Shown: positions 1 to 6,599 of the stretch, in pieces
Position numbering within the stretch: position 1 is the stretch's first letter
Layout: each line of letters starts with the position of its first letter
Source: Planctomicrobium piriforme
Lineage (GTDB): Bacteria; Planctomycetota; Planctomycetia; Pirellulales; PNKZ01
Length of the DNA stretch: 7,295 bases
Assembly: GCA_945877965.1 (NCBI GenBank)
Contig: CAMCTH010000234.1
Span: 1 to 7,295 of the forward strand
Direction: 5' to 3'
The notes under the pieces: model-generated
Told to the model about the DNA's origin: nothing
Databases searched by the model: none
What the model saw: only the letters and a program-made list of their open reading frames with translations
Made by a program: the position numbers and the translations under genes

Positions 1-1
1 C

Positions 2-3000
2 GCCGCCGGTTCTGACGATGCCACGGGCGAAGCGCCCGAGATGCCGCCCCGCCTGGGAGCGTACGAACTGTTGCGTCCGCTCGGCCGCGGCGGCATGGGG
101 GTCGTCTATCTGGCGCGACACACCGAGCTCGGCCGGCCGGCGGCCTTGAAAATTCTCAATCGACCGGCTGGCGACAAGGCGGCCCTCTCCGAACGTTTTC
201 GGGCCGAGGTCCGTTCGGCCGCGGCGCTCGGCCATCCGCAGATCGTGCAGCTCTACGAACTCGGCGAGACTCCCGACGGGCGACTCTTCGCGGCGTTCGA
301 GTATGTGGCCGGCGGGACGTTGCAACAGGCGATCGGCGGTCGGCCGCGCCCCTCGCGCGCGGCAGCCGAGCTGATGTTGCGACTCTCAGAGGCGACCGCC
401 TGCGCGCATCGGGCCGGCATCGTCCATTGCGATCTCACGCCGGCGAACGTCTTGCTGACGCCCGAAGGAGTACCGAAGATCGCCGACTTCGGCTTGGCCC
501 GTCTGCCGCGCGCGACCGACGAAGGCAGCGGCAAAGACGGCCTCGGCCATGATGCAGCCTCCGACGACGACGCGAGTTCGGCCCTCGCCGGGACGCCGGG
601 ATACTTGGCTCCGGAACGGATCGCCCGGCCCGACATCGCAACTCCGGCGGTCGACGTCTACGGTCTCGGCGCGGTGTTCTACGAACTGCTCACCGGCCGG
701 CCGCCGCTCGTCGGAGCGACGCCGTTGGAAACGTTGCGGCGGGCGCAGCACGAAGACCCGCCGTCGCCGCGCGTCGTGGTGCCGAGCGTCCCCCGCGATG
801 CCGCGACGATCTGCCTCAAGTGCCTGGCCCGCGATCCGGAGCGGCGCTATCGCGATGCCGCCGCGCTGGCCGACGATTTGCGTCGCTTTCTCGCCGGCGA
901 GCCGATCGCGGCGCGACCGGTCGGCTCGGCCGAGCGCGTTTGGAAATGGTCGCAACGTCGGCCGGGGCTGACGGCGGCGCTCGTTGCGGCGACGGTCGCG
1001 ATCTTGGTCGCCGTCGTCGGCGGAGCTTGGTACAACGTTCGCCTTCGCGAGGCGCTGGCTCGCACCGAAGCGCAAGAACGGCAGATTCGCAATCAAGCCG
1101 GCACGTTGACCGAGCAACTTGAGCAGGTTCGCCGCAATGTGTTTACGTTGCAATTGAATCAGGCCGAAGCATTGGTCGATCGCGCGCCGCATCAGGCACT
1201 GGCGTTGCTGCGCGATGAAACTCGCTGTCCGCCGGCCGATCGCGACTTCGCCTGGGGCTTGCTCGTCGCGCGGGCTTCGCAAGATCGTCGCACGCTGGTG
1301 GACTTCGGCGGACCGGTGCGCGGCCTGGCTTGGAACGGAGCCGGTGAGTTGGTCACCTCGTCGGCCGACGACGATCTGGCCCGCTGGAACATCCAGACCG
1401 GCGCGCAGCTCGGACGTTACGCCGTCGCGGCCGACGAGGCCCGCCTGACGACGCTCTCGCCGAGCGGCACCAAGTTCGCCGCCGCGTTCGAAGATCATAC
1501 GATTCGAACGTGGGAATTACTGGGAAGCGGAGAGGGCGAGGAACGCGAACTCGTCGAGCGCGAACTCGTCGGCCATACGGCTCCGGTGACGGCGCTGGCG
1601 TTCTTTCCCGACGGTCGTTGGACCGCCTCGATCGACATGACCGGACAGATGCTCATTTGGGATCCGACCGGCATGGCAATCGCCGGTTGGGATGCGCTCG
1701 AAACCGGCACGGCGACGGCGCTGACGGTCTCGTCCGACGGCAAGACGCTCGCGGTCGGCGGGAGCGACGGCGTCGTCCGCTTGTTGGACGCCGTCGACGG
1801 GCGCGACAGAGGGAAGTTCTGGGGACATGCCGGCGGCGTAGCGGCGGTCGCATTCTCCCCAGACGATCGCCGGATCATCGCGGTCGGCGTGCTCGGCGGC
1901 ATGATCAGCGTGTGGGATCGCGACACGAAAACCGAAGCGACGACGATCGATCCCGTCGGCGTCGTCCGGACATTGGCCATCAGTCGCGACGGCAAACGGT
2001 TGGCCTTCGCCACGACGGAGCACGTCGTGAGGGTCGTCGAGATCACGTCGGGCGCGACGCTCGGCGAGTATCGGGGCCACTCCGATCGGGTCTCGGCATT
2101 GTTGTTCGCCCCCGACGGCGAGTCGGTCCTGTCGGCCTCGGACGATCGAACCGTCAAAGTCTGGGACGTGCCGGGGCGGGCGCTGACCGTCGATCTGCCG
2201 GGCGATGATTTGAAATCGCTCGTCGTCGAGTTCTCCGCCGACGGCACGACCGCCGCGACGGCCGGCTACGACGGCATCATCCGCTTGTGCGATGCCGCGA
2301 CCGGCGCGGAACGGAAACGTCTCGCAGGTCATCAAGGGGCCGTCCGCGCGCTCTGCTTCTTCGACGACGATCGTCGGTTGCTGAGTTGCAGCGAAGATGC
2401 GACGGTCCGCCTCTGGGACGTCGTCGCCGGCGTTGAGTTGCGGAAGTGGGAACATCCGCAATGGGTGCTCGACGTGGTCGTCGTCCAGGATGCGTTTTTG
2501 TCGATCGCCAACGACGGCGTAGTTCGTCGCGCCGCTTTGGCTGCCTACGACTTGCAAGAGGTGAAGACACCGGATCGCGACCGCCGCGAAACGCTCGATC
2601 ACGCCGCCTTCTCGGCCGACGGAACTCGACTCGCGACGGCGACCAAGAACGATTTCAGTTTACAGAATCTCCCGACCGGTGCGTTTTACGTCGGCTTCGT
2701 GCCGAGCGAGAAGAACATCACCGCGCTGAAATTTTCGCCCGACGGTCAGACGCTCGCCGTCGGCGACGATGCCGGGCTGGTCACATTGTGGCGCGCCTCG
2801 ACTCAGGAGTTGCTCCTTCGACTCCGCGGACACAGTCGCGGCGTGTACGACTTGGCGTTCAGCCCCGACGGTCGCCTGATTGCATCGGCTTCCGGAGGCC
2901 GCTGGGTGCAGGCGAGCGGGGAAGTGAAACTTTGGGATGTCGCCTCGGGCGAGGTCCACGCGACGGTCGACGGCGGCACGGCCCCGATCGCCTTCGACGC

Positions 3001-3097
3001 GCAAGGTCGCCGGCTGGCGGTTTCCGACGACGTGAAACGCCAAGTCCGGCTCTGGACGGCCGCCCCTTACGACGCGGTCGGCGGTGCGGGCCGCTGA
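2..3097 (+). CDS. Transmembrane Ser/Thr protein kinase with C-terminal WD40 propellers (5' end open)
   Basis: Hanks-type kinase that would phosphorylate Ser/Thr of cytoplasmic proteins, fused through one membrane helix to a WD40 region. Residues are numbered from the ATG at 41. The kinase domain spans about 8-290: glycine loop LGRGGMGVVY (14-23), ATP-binding K37, likely helix-C partner E56, catalytic loop HCDLTPAN (129-136) with D131 and N136, DFG (149-151) and GTPGYLAPER ending the activation segment. FLAGEPIAARPVGSAER is the usual planctomycete juxtamembrane sequence. One hydrophobic helix lies at about 309-331, then a charged Gln/Glu-rich stretch likely to be coiled coil, then about 14 WD40-like units from about 418 to 1012, enough for two seven-bladed propellers. 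Oddities are Thr133 where kinases usually have Lys, and a long acidic activation segment. The frame is open back to position 2 with no stop, and the ATG at 41 has no good ribosome binding site, so the true start probably lies outside the window. The substrate and signal cannot be read from the sequence. Confidence 0.95.
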   Translation, partial: AAGSDDATGEAPEMPPRLGAYELLRPLGRGGMGVVYLARHTELGRPAALKILNRPAGDKAALSERFRAEVRSAAALGHPQIVQLYELGETPDGRLFAAFEYVAGGTLQQAIGGRPRPSRAAAELMLRLSEATACAHRAGIVHCDLTPANVLLTPEGVPKIADFGLARLPRATDEGSGKDGLGHDAASDDDASSALAGTPGYLAPERIARPDIATPAVDVYGLGAVFYELLTGRPPLVGATPLETLRRAQHEDPPSPRVVVPSVPRDAATICLKCLARDPERRYRDAAALADDLRRFLAGEPIAARPVGSAERVWKWSQRRPGLTAALVAATVAILVAVVGGAWYNVRLREALARTEAQERQIRNQAGTLTEQLEQVRRNVFTLQLNQAEALVDRAPHQALALLRDETRCPPADRDFAWGLLVARASQDRRTLVDFGGPVRGLAWNGAGELVTSSADDDLARWNIQTGAQLGRYAVAADEARLTTLSPSGTKFAAAFEDHTIRTWELLGSGEGEERELVERELVGHTAPVTALAFFPDGRWTASIDMTGQMLIWDPTGMAIAGWDALETGTATALTVSSDGKTLAVGGSDGVVRLLDAVDGRDRGKFWGHAGGVAAVAFSPDDRRIIAVGVLGGMISVWDRDTKTEATTIDPVGVVRTLAISRDGKRLAFATTEHVVRVVEITSGATLGEYRGHSDRVSALLFAPDGESVLSASDDRTVKVWDVPGRALTVDLPGDDLKSLVVEFSADGTTAATAGYDGIIRLCDAATGAERKRLAGHQGAVRALCFFDDDRRLLSCSEDATVRLWDVVAGVELRKWEHPQWVLDVVVVQDAFLSIANDGVVRRAALAAYDLQEVKTPDRDRRETLDHAAFSADGTRLATATKNDFSLQNLPTGAFYVGFVPSEKNITALKFSPDGQTLAVGDDAGLVTLWRASTQELLLRLRGHSRGVYDLAFSPDGRLIASASGGRWVQASGEVKLWDVASGEVHATVDGGTAPIAFDAQGRRLAVSDDVKRQVRLWTAAPYDAVGGAGR
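1541..1570 (+). repeat. 15-bp in-frame tandem duplication in the kinase gene
   Basis: Two adjacent 15-base units, 1541-1555 and 1556-1570, differ at one base (GAACGCGAACTCGTC and GAGCGCGAACTCGTC). They encode ERELV twice (residues 501-510), in the loop joining the second and third WD40 blades, just before the first Gly-His blade. This looks like a recent slippage or duplication event in a tolerant linker. Confidence 0.8.
1571..2326 (+). repeat. Three copies of a 252-bp (84-residue) two-blade WD40 super-repeat
   Basis: Inside the WD40 region, the Gly-His dipeptides that open canonical blades fall at His512, 596, 680 and 764, exactly 84 residues apart. Each period holds one canonical blade (GH near the start, WD near position 31) followed by one degenerate blade lacking GH and the Trp. 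The units are 1571-1822, 1823-2074 and 2075-2326. The next canonical blade has its His at 931, 167 residues on, about two periods. DNA identity between units looks low, so this is an old protein-level repeat rather than a recent duplication. Confidence 0.75.
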
Positions 3098-3325
3098 CGG
3101 CGGCGTTCCCGTCGCCGGAAGTATTTCCGTTTGATGAGGGAGCCTGCCGCAATGCGATCGGCACCCCCCGTTTCGGTTTCCGCCGTTCGGGCCCATATAT
3201 CCGTTACGACCGGCTCGCCGCGGGGCTCCTGGGGAAATGTGCGGGTCGAACGTGAGGTAGGGGGCGATCGAACGTCGAGTACACTAAGATTAGCGTACAT
3301 CGTTTCCCCTGTTTGCCGCACCCGC

Positions 3326-3347
3326 ACGTCGGCCGCGCCGCCGACGT
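3326..3347 (+). promoter_or_regulatory. Perfect 8-bp inverted repeat before the VWA ribosome binding site
   Basis: ACGTCGGC at 3326-3333 is the exact reverse complement of GCCGACGT at 3340-3347, with a 6-base loop. It ends three bases before the GAGG ribosome binding site at 3351-3354. In RNA it would form a stable GC-rich stem and might affect translation. As DNA it could be a binding site for a dimeric regulator, although it lies downstream of the -10-like hexamers. There is no U-run, so an intrinsic terminator is unlikely. The repeat itself is certain; the function is inferred. Confidence 0.45.
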
Positions 3348-3350
3348 AAC

Positions 3351-3354
3351 GAGG
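3351..3354 (+). promoter_or_regulatory. Ribosome binding site of the VWA gene
   Basis: GAGG sits 8 bases before the GTG at 3363 and supports that non-ATG start. The next in-frame ATG codons lie about 60 residues into the protein, just before the membrane helix, and would remove the Pro-rich N-terminal tail. Confidence 0.5.
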
Positions 3355-3362
3355 CCCTTGTC

Positions 3363-4478
3363 GTGAGTGTCGCGTCGACTTCATCGGCGATCACGTCGGC
3401 CCTGCTCGTCGCCGAGCCGGTCTTGGACGACGTTCCCACTGCGCAGAAGATTGCTGAGCCGAAGCCCGCCGCACCGAAGCGCCCCGACCTCGAAGTCTTT
3501 GAACCGAACAAGCCCGAACATCCGTTGTTCATTTCGCTCGGCATGATGCTGTGGCGTGCGCGCCTGGCGCTCGGATCGAGTTCGCTCTCGGCGACGCTCC
3601 ACTTCGGCGTCGTCCTCGTGCTAACGATGATTGCCGTCGTCCCTGAATTCAAAACACCCAAGACGCCGCCGCGCGAACCGATCCTCGCCTCGATCGTGAA
3701 GCCGAAGCTACTGCCGACGATCGAGCCGGCGATGCTGGAAGAAGTGAAGATAAACATCGCACCCTCGGTGAAGATCGAGAGCCCGCGCAATCTCGCGGCA
3801 AGTGGCAACGGTTCGGCCGGCTCCGGCGGAGGGAGCGGCGGCGGTCACGTCGGCGGCAACTTGGCGAGCGGCATTGAAGTCGGTCCGCTCGCCGTGGCGT
3901 CGGGCGGAACCGGCGCCGGCGTTGAAAAGGCGTACGGCAACGAAATGCTCGGCGACGTCGGCGAGTATGCGTCCGGCAACGCCACGTTCTTCGGCGTCAA
4001 GGCCGAGGGGCGCAAGTTCGTCTTCGTCGTCGACACGTCGGGGAGCATGCGGATCAACGAACGCTATCTCCGTTGCCGCGTCGAGTTGCTGCGGAGTATC
4101 TCGGAGATGAAGTACGGCCAGCAGTACTTCATCGTCTTCTTCAGCGATCAGCTCTACTTCATGCCCGAGAACAAACTGGTCGACGCGAAACCCGATCAAC
4201 TGAGGAAGACGTCGCAGTGGCTCGTCGGCGCCACACCGACGGGCGGGACCGAGCCTTGGCCCGGCATGCAACGCGCTTTGGCCATGAAGCCCGACGCCAT
4301 TTTCTTGCTGACCGACGGACAGTTCGACCCGCAGGTGGTCCGCAAGTTGGACATCGCTCAGCCCGAGACGAAGAAGAAGATCCCGATCCACACGATCGCG
4401 TTCGAGAGCCCGCAAGGGGCGATGCTGCTCGATGCGATCTCGAAGCAAAGCGGCGGCACGCACCGCTTCGTGCCGTAA
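3363..4478 (+). CDS. Membrane-anchored von Willebrand factor A (VWA) domain protein
   Basis: A 371-residue protein with three parts. Residues 1-75 form a Pro- and acid-rich tail followed by a basic patch (WRARLAL). One membrane helix lies at about 76-94. A Pro-rich stretch and a Gly/Ser-rich linker (about 148-165) then lead to the VWA domain from about 215 to the end. The metal-ion-dependent adhesion site is intact: DTSGS gives D224, S226 and S228, then T296 in GGTEP and D318 in LLTDG. VWA domains bind protein partners through a divalent metal; no enzymatic activity is expected. The basic residues before the helix suggest the tail is inside the cell and the VWA domain outside. GTG is taken as the start because a GAGG site precedes it at good spacing. 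The transglutaminase-like gene follows 28 bases downstream, so the pair is likely an operon. The style (KFVFVVDTSGSM after a Gly linker) is common in planctomycetes; the partner is unknown. Confidence 0.9.
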   Translation: MSVASTSSAITSALLVAEPVLDDVPTAQKIAEPKPAAPKRPDLEVFEPNKPEHPLFISLGMMLWRARLALGSSSLSATLHFGVVLVLTMIAVVPEFKTPKTPPREPILASIVKPKLLPTIEPAMLEEVKINIAPSVKIESPRNLAASGNGSAGSGGGSGGGHVGGNLASGIEVGPLAVASGGTGAGVEKAYGNEMLGDVGEYASGNATFFGVKAEGRKFVFVVDTSGSMRINERYLRCRVELLRSISEMKYGQQYFIVFFSDQLYFMPENKLVDAKPDQLRKTSQWLVGATPTGGTEPWPGMQRALAMKPDAIFLLTDGQFDPQVVRKLDIAQPETKKKIPIHTIAFESPQGAMLLDAISKQSGGTHRFVP

Positions 4479-4494
4479 CGTTCTCGCCGCCGAC

Positions 4495-4499
4495 GAGGG
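4495..4499 (+). promoter_or_regulatory. Ribosome binding site deciding the transglutaminase start
   Basis: GAGGG lies one base before the ATG at 4501 but seven bases before a second in-frame ATG at 4507. The spacing favours 4507. The site lies in the short gap after the VWA stop codon, which fits translation from a shared message. Confidence 0.6.
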
Positions 4500-4506
4500 A
4501 ATGTCG

Positions 4507-5658
4507 ATGCGCCCCGATCGCCGCCGTTTCTTGCAGAGTTCGGCCGCTATCGCTTGCGGCACCTGGCTTTCAGCGGGACGTGCTGTTGCGGAACGTGCTG
4601 TTTCAGAACAACTGCACGACGAACTTGCCCCGCGGCCCCCGGCGTTCAGCGTCGTGCCGGTCGTCGGCGACGGCCGATGGATCTGGACCGCGCCGCCGAC
4701 GGATCAAACCGGCTATCTCGAGCCGCGGAAGTATCGGCTCCGGGTCGGCATCGATCTCGACGCCTCGGGCGACGCCCGCGACGTGCTGGCTTCGACCCCC
4801 GTGCCGATCGTCGTCCCCGAGCAGCAGATCACCGCCGAGCGCGTGACGACGAATCTCGGCGCGGCCGGGATAGACGGGCTGACCCCTACCGCGCGGCAAC
4901 TGACGCTCGTCGTGCCGCAGTTGCCGAGCGGAGCCCGAGTTTCGGCCGTCGCCGAGTTCGAGTTGACCGTTTCGAAGCAGTACTTCGGCTACGACGCCGA
5001 GCAGTTTCCCGTCGAACAAAAAATCCCGCTCGACGTGCGGGCCGCGGGACTCGGCGACAGCCCGGGCATTCAAACGCAATCGCCGCCGTTGCTCAAACTG
5101 CTGCAGGAATTAAAAGGAAGCCGAACGCATCCGTGGCAGTTGGCTCGCAGCTTTGCCGAGTGGGTGCCGCAGCACATTCGTCCGCAACTCGGCGCGTACA
5201 CGAGCGTGACGACGGCGTTGGAAAAGCGCGTCGGCGACTGCGAAGAGATGGCCGGCGTGTTCGTCGCACTCTGTCGTGCGGCCGGCATTCCGGCGCGGCT
5301 CGTTTGGATTCCGAATCACGTCTGGAGCGAGTTCTATCTGACCGATCACGAAGGACGCGGCCATTGGATTCCGGCGCACACCGCCTGCTACCCGTGGTTC
5401 GGTTGGACCGGCGTGCATGAGTTGGTGATCCAAAAAGGGGACCGCCTCCGCCTGCCGGGGAAGCCGGGACTCGTGCGGTTGCAAACCGATCGCCTCCGCT
5501 GGGGCGGCGCGAAACCGACAGCCCGCTACTGGGCGGAGTTGGAACCGCGGGCCGACGCCCCGGACGTCGACCCCGGCCCGGGCGCAAGGAGCAAAAGCCC
5601 GACCGGCGAATGGATCGTGCAGAACAAACATCCGCTGGATCGCGTGGCGCGAAGGTAA
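4507..5658 (+). CDS. Tat-exported transglutaminase-like (papain-fold) protein
   Basis: A 383-residue exported protein with a transglutaminase-like core. The N-terminus carries a twin-arginine signal: RRRFLQ at 5-10, a hydrophobic stretch, and a likely cleavage site after AVA (26-28). Residues from about 30 to 190 look like a beta-rich domain. The core spans about 205-310: the nucleophile is C245 in VGDCEEMAG and the histidine is H271 in NHVWSEFYL. The third triad residue, normally Asp in a W-x-P-x-D pattern, aligns with H291 in WIPAHTAC, so the triad is unusual. Family members cleave or cross-link peptide bonds, or act as non-catalytic binding modules. The start at 4507 is preferred to 4501 (two residues longer) on ribosome-site spacing. 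A start at 4432 would overlap the VWA gene and bury the signal peptide. The gene follows the VWA gene by 28 bases. The polar C-terminal tail after about 350 has no recognised domain. The substrate is unknown. Confidence 0.88.
   Translation: MRPDRRRFLQSSAAIACGTWLSAGRAVAERAVSEQLHDELAPRPPAFSVVPVVGDGRWIWTAPPTDQTGYLEPRKYRLRVGIDLDASGDARDVLASTPVPIVVPEQQITAERVTTNLGAAGIDGLTPTARQLTLVVPQLPSGARVSAVAEFELTVSKQYFGYDAEQFPVEQKIPLDVRAAGLGDSPGIQTQSPPLLKLLQELKGSRTHPWQLARSFAEWVPQHIRPQLGAYTSVTTALEKRVGDCEEMAGVFVALCRAAGIPARLVWIPNHVWSEFYLTDHEGRGHWIPAHTACYPWFGWTGVHELVIQKGDRLRLPGKPGLVRLQTDRLRWGGAKPTARYWAELEPRADAPDVDPGPGARSKSPTGEWIVQNKHPLDRVARR
4573..4602 (+). repeat. 15-bp in-frame tandem duplication at the signal-peptide cleavage region
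   Basis: Units 4573-4587 and 4588-4602 differ at one base (GCGGGACGTGCTGTT and GCGGAACGTGCTGTT). They encode AGRAV and AERAV, residues 23-32. The junction between the copies creates the AVA sequence that best fits signal peptidase cleavage. Confidence 0.8.
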
Positions 5659-5661
5659 TTA
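5656..5661. other. Abutting convergent stop codons sharing a TAATTA palindrome
   Basis: The transglutaminase stop TAA (5656-5658) is directly followed by TTA (5659-5661), the reversed TAA stop of the methyltransferase. There is no intergenic base, so any terminator for either gene must lie inside the other gene's coding sequence. Confidence 0.95.
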
Positions 5662-6447
5662 CACCGCACGCTTCCGCACCGCAACGATCTGCAACCGCCG
5701 ATAGTCGGCATACCACGCGCCGTCGTGAAACAGTTCGTCGCGCGCCGCCGCTTCGAGTCGAGCAAAGAACGCTTCGCGCCGCTCCGCAGGTACGGCATCG
5801 ACCGCGGCGACCGCGAACATCGTCACCCAATTCTTCAAGCCGTCGGCCCCTTCCAAATGCGTCGGTCGGTCGAACAGTCGGGCCGACGTCGTTTCCAAAC
5901 CGGCTTGTTCCAGCACCGCGGCATATTCCGCGATGCTCGGGTAATACCATGCCGGCAGCAAATCGGCCGAGGCTCCGAACTCCGGCAACACGCGCCGCAG
6001 CGCAGCGATGACGCGCGACACGTTGCCCCGTCCGCCGAACTCGGCGACGAAGCGACCTCCCGGCTTCAACGCTCTGTGTACGCACGCCGCGACGGCTTCC
6101 GGCGGACGAACCCAATGCAGCACGGCATTCGAGAAAACGGCGTCGAGCGGTTCATCGACCGTGAAGTCGCGCGCATCGGCCGTGTTGAACGTCAGCGCCG
6201 GATACAACCGCCGCGCTTCGGCGATCATTTCAAAAGACGCATCGATGCCCGAGACCGTCGCGCCGCTCTCGGCGATCTGCGCGGTCAAGCGTCCCGTGCC
6301 GCAACCGAGATCGAGAATCTTTTCACTCGGCTGCGGGCTCAGGAGTTCGACGAGCGACGCCCCATGCTTCCAGACGAACGCATGGCGATCGTCGTACAAT
6401 CGCGGGTTCCAGGCCGTGTTCGCCGTGGGGTCGGATGAAGAAGCCAT
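5659..6447 (-). CDS. Class I SAM-dependent methyltransferase (Methyltransf_11/25-like)
   Basis: A 262-residue cytoplasmic enzyme expected to transfer a methyl group from S-adenosylmethionine to a small molecule. The Rossmann-fold motifs are clear: motif I ILDLGCGTG (44-52), an acidic residue ending strand 2 at D69 in GIDAS, the aspartate of the next motif in TADARDF (89-95), NAVLHWV (107-113) and LKPGG (127-131) before strand 5. The N-terminal WNPRLYDDRHAFVWKHG and the NAVLHWV motif resemble trans-aconitate methyltransferase (Tam) and related enzymes, but the acceptor cannot be assigned from sequence and a tam symbol would be over-reaching. Length is normal for the family. The ATG is supported by a GGAG site seven bases upstream. 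The gene is convergent with the transglutaminase-like gene and divergent from the DoxX gene, so it is probably transcribed alone. Confidence 0.92.
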   Translation of the reverse strand: MASSSDPTANTAWNPRLYDDRHAFVWKHGASLVELLSPQPSEKILDLGCGTGRLTAQIAESGATVSGIDASFEMIAEARRLYPALTFNTADARDFTVDEPLDAVFSNAVLHWVRPPEAVAACVHRALKPGGRFVAEFGGRGNVSRVIAALRRVLPEFGASADLLPAWYYPSIAEYAAVLEQAGLETTSARLFDRPTHLEGADGLKNWVTMFAVAAVDAVPAERREAFFARLEAAARDELFHDGAWYADYRRLQIVAVRKRAV

Positions 6448-6454
6448 CGCTAGT

Positions 6455-6458
6455 CTCC
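6455..6458 (-). promoter_or_regulatory. Ribosome binding site of the methyltransferase
   Basis: On the minus strand GGAG lies seven bases before the ATG at 6447, an ideal spacing that fixes the start. Confidence 0.6.
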
Positions 6459-6599
6459 GCTGGGTTCGCGACGCAACGTTCGGCCCGCCGCAAACTCCTC
6501 TGCCAGCCGAACGACGCTTTACGTTACGATCATAATCGACTCGTCGGACTAGGCGGAGAGGCCGACGAAAAATCGGGACTCCAGCGAGTCCTCATTTCT
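6459..6599. promoter_or_regulatory. Divergent intergenic region, probable promoters for both flanking genes
   Basis: The 164-base gap between the divergently transcribed methyltransferase and DoxX genes must hold the promoters of both, unless they lie inside the genes. The AT-richest part is around 6518-6540. It includes CATAAT (6531-6536) on the plus strand and, overlapping it on the minus strand, TATGAT, both -10-like. Neither has a good -35 at 16-18 bases, so the exact promoters are not assigned. No operator-like repeat stands out. Confidence 0.35.

Larger units (their letters stand above)
3098..3362 (+). other. Intergenic region and likely leader of the VWA gene
   Basis: This 265-base gap holds no convincing gene. 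Just after the kinase stop there is a weak 5-bp inverted repeat (CGGCG at 3101-3105, CGCCG at 3113-3117) without a T-run, so no clear terminator. The AT-richer stretch around 3279-3300 has two -10-like hexamers, TACACT (3280-3285) and TAAGAT (3285-3290), but neither has a recognisable -35 at normal spacing. A promoter for the VWA gene somewhere here is an inference from gap size and base composition. A hairpin and ribosome binding site at the right end are listed separately. Confidence 0.4.

Noticed and set aside
386..2602. Long minus-strand open frames inside the kinase gene (386-1498 and 1517-2602).
   Set aside because: Their translations are Arg-rich and low in recognisable motifs, and they lie opposite a kinase-WD40 gene with clear motifs. 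Long antisense frames are expected in GC-rich coding DNA.
2446..3255. Plus-strand frame overlapping the 3' end of the kinase gene.
   Set aside because: Arg-rich, no domain, and it overlaps several well-formed WD40 blades in another frame.
3131..3384. Short frames in the gap before the VWA gene (3131-3349 plus and 3067-3384 minus).
   Set aside because: No ribosome binding site or domain was seen, and the plus frame runs through the hairpin; the composition is that of non-coding GC-rich DNA.
4432..4506. Longer start at 4432 for the transglutaminase-like gene.
   Set aside because: It would overlap the VWA coding end and place about 25 residues before a clear twin-arginine signal; the ribosome binding site at 4495-4499 supports 4507.
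4507..4560. A possible lipoprotein cysteine (C17) in the transglutaminase signal peptide.
   Set aside because: The preceding residues (AIA) fit a lipobox poorly and the hydrophobic stretch before it is too short; AVA cleavage further on is more likely.
3708..4562. Minus-strand frame of 284 codons opposite the VWA gene.
   Set aside because: No recognisable motif; it is antisense to an intact VWA domain with all metal-site residues.
5093..6115. Minus-strand frame of 340 codons across the transglutaminase and methyltransferase genes.
   Set aside because: Arg/Ser-rich with no motif, and it crosses two well-supported genes on opposite strands.
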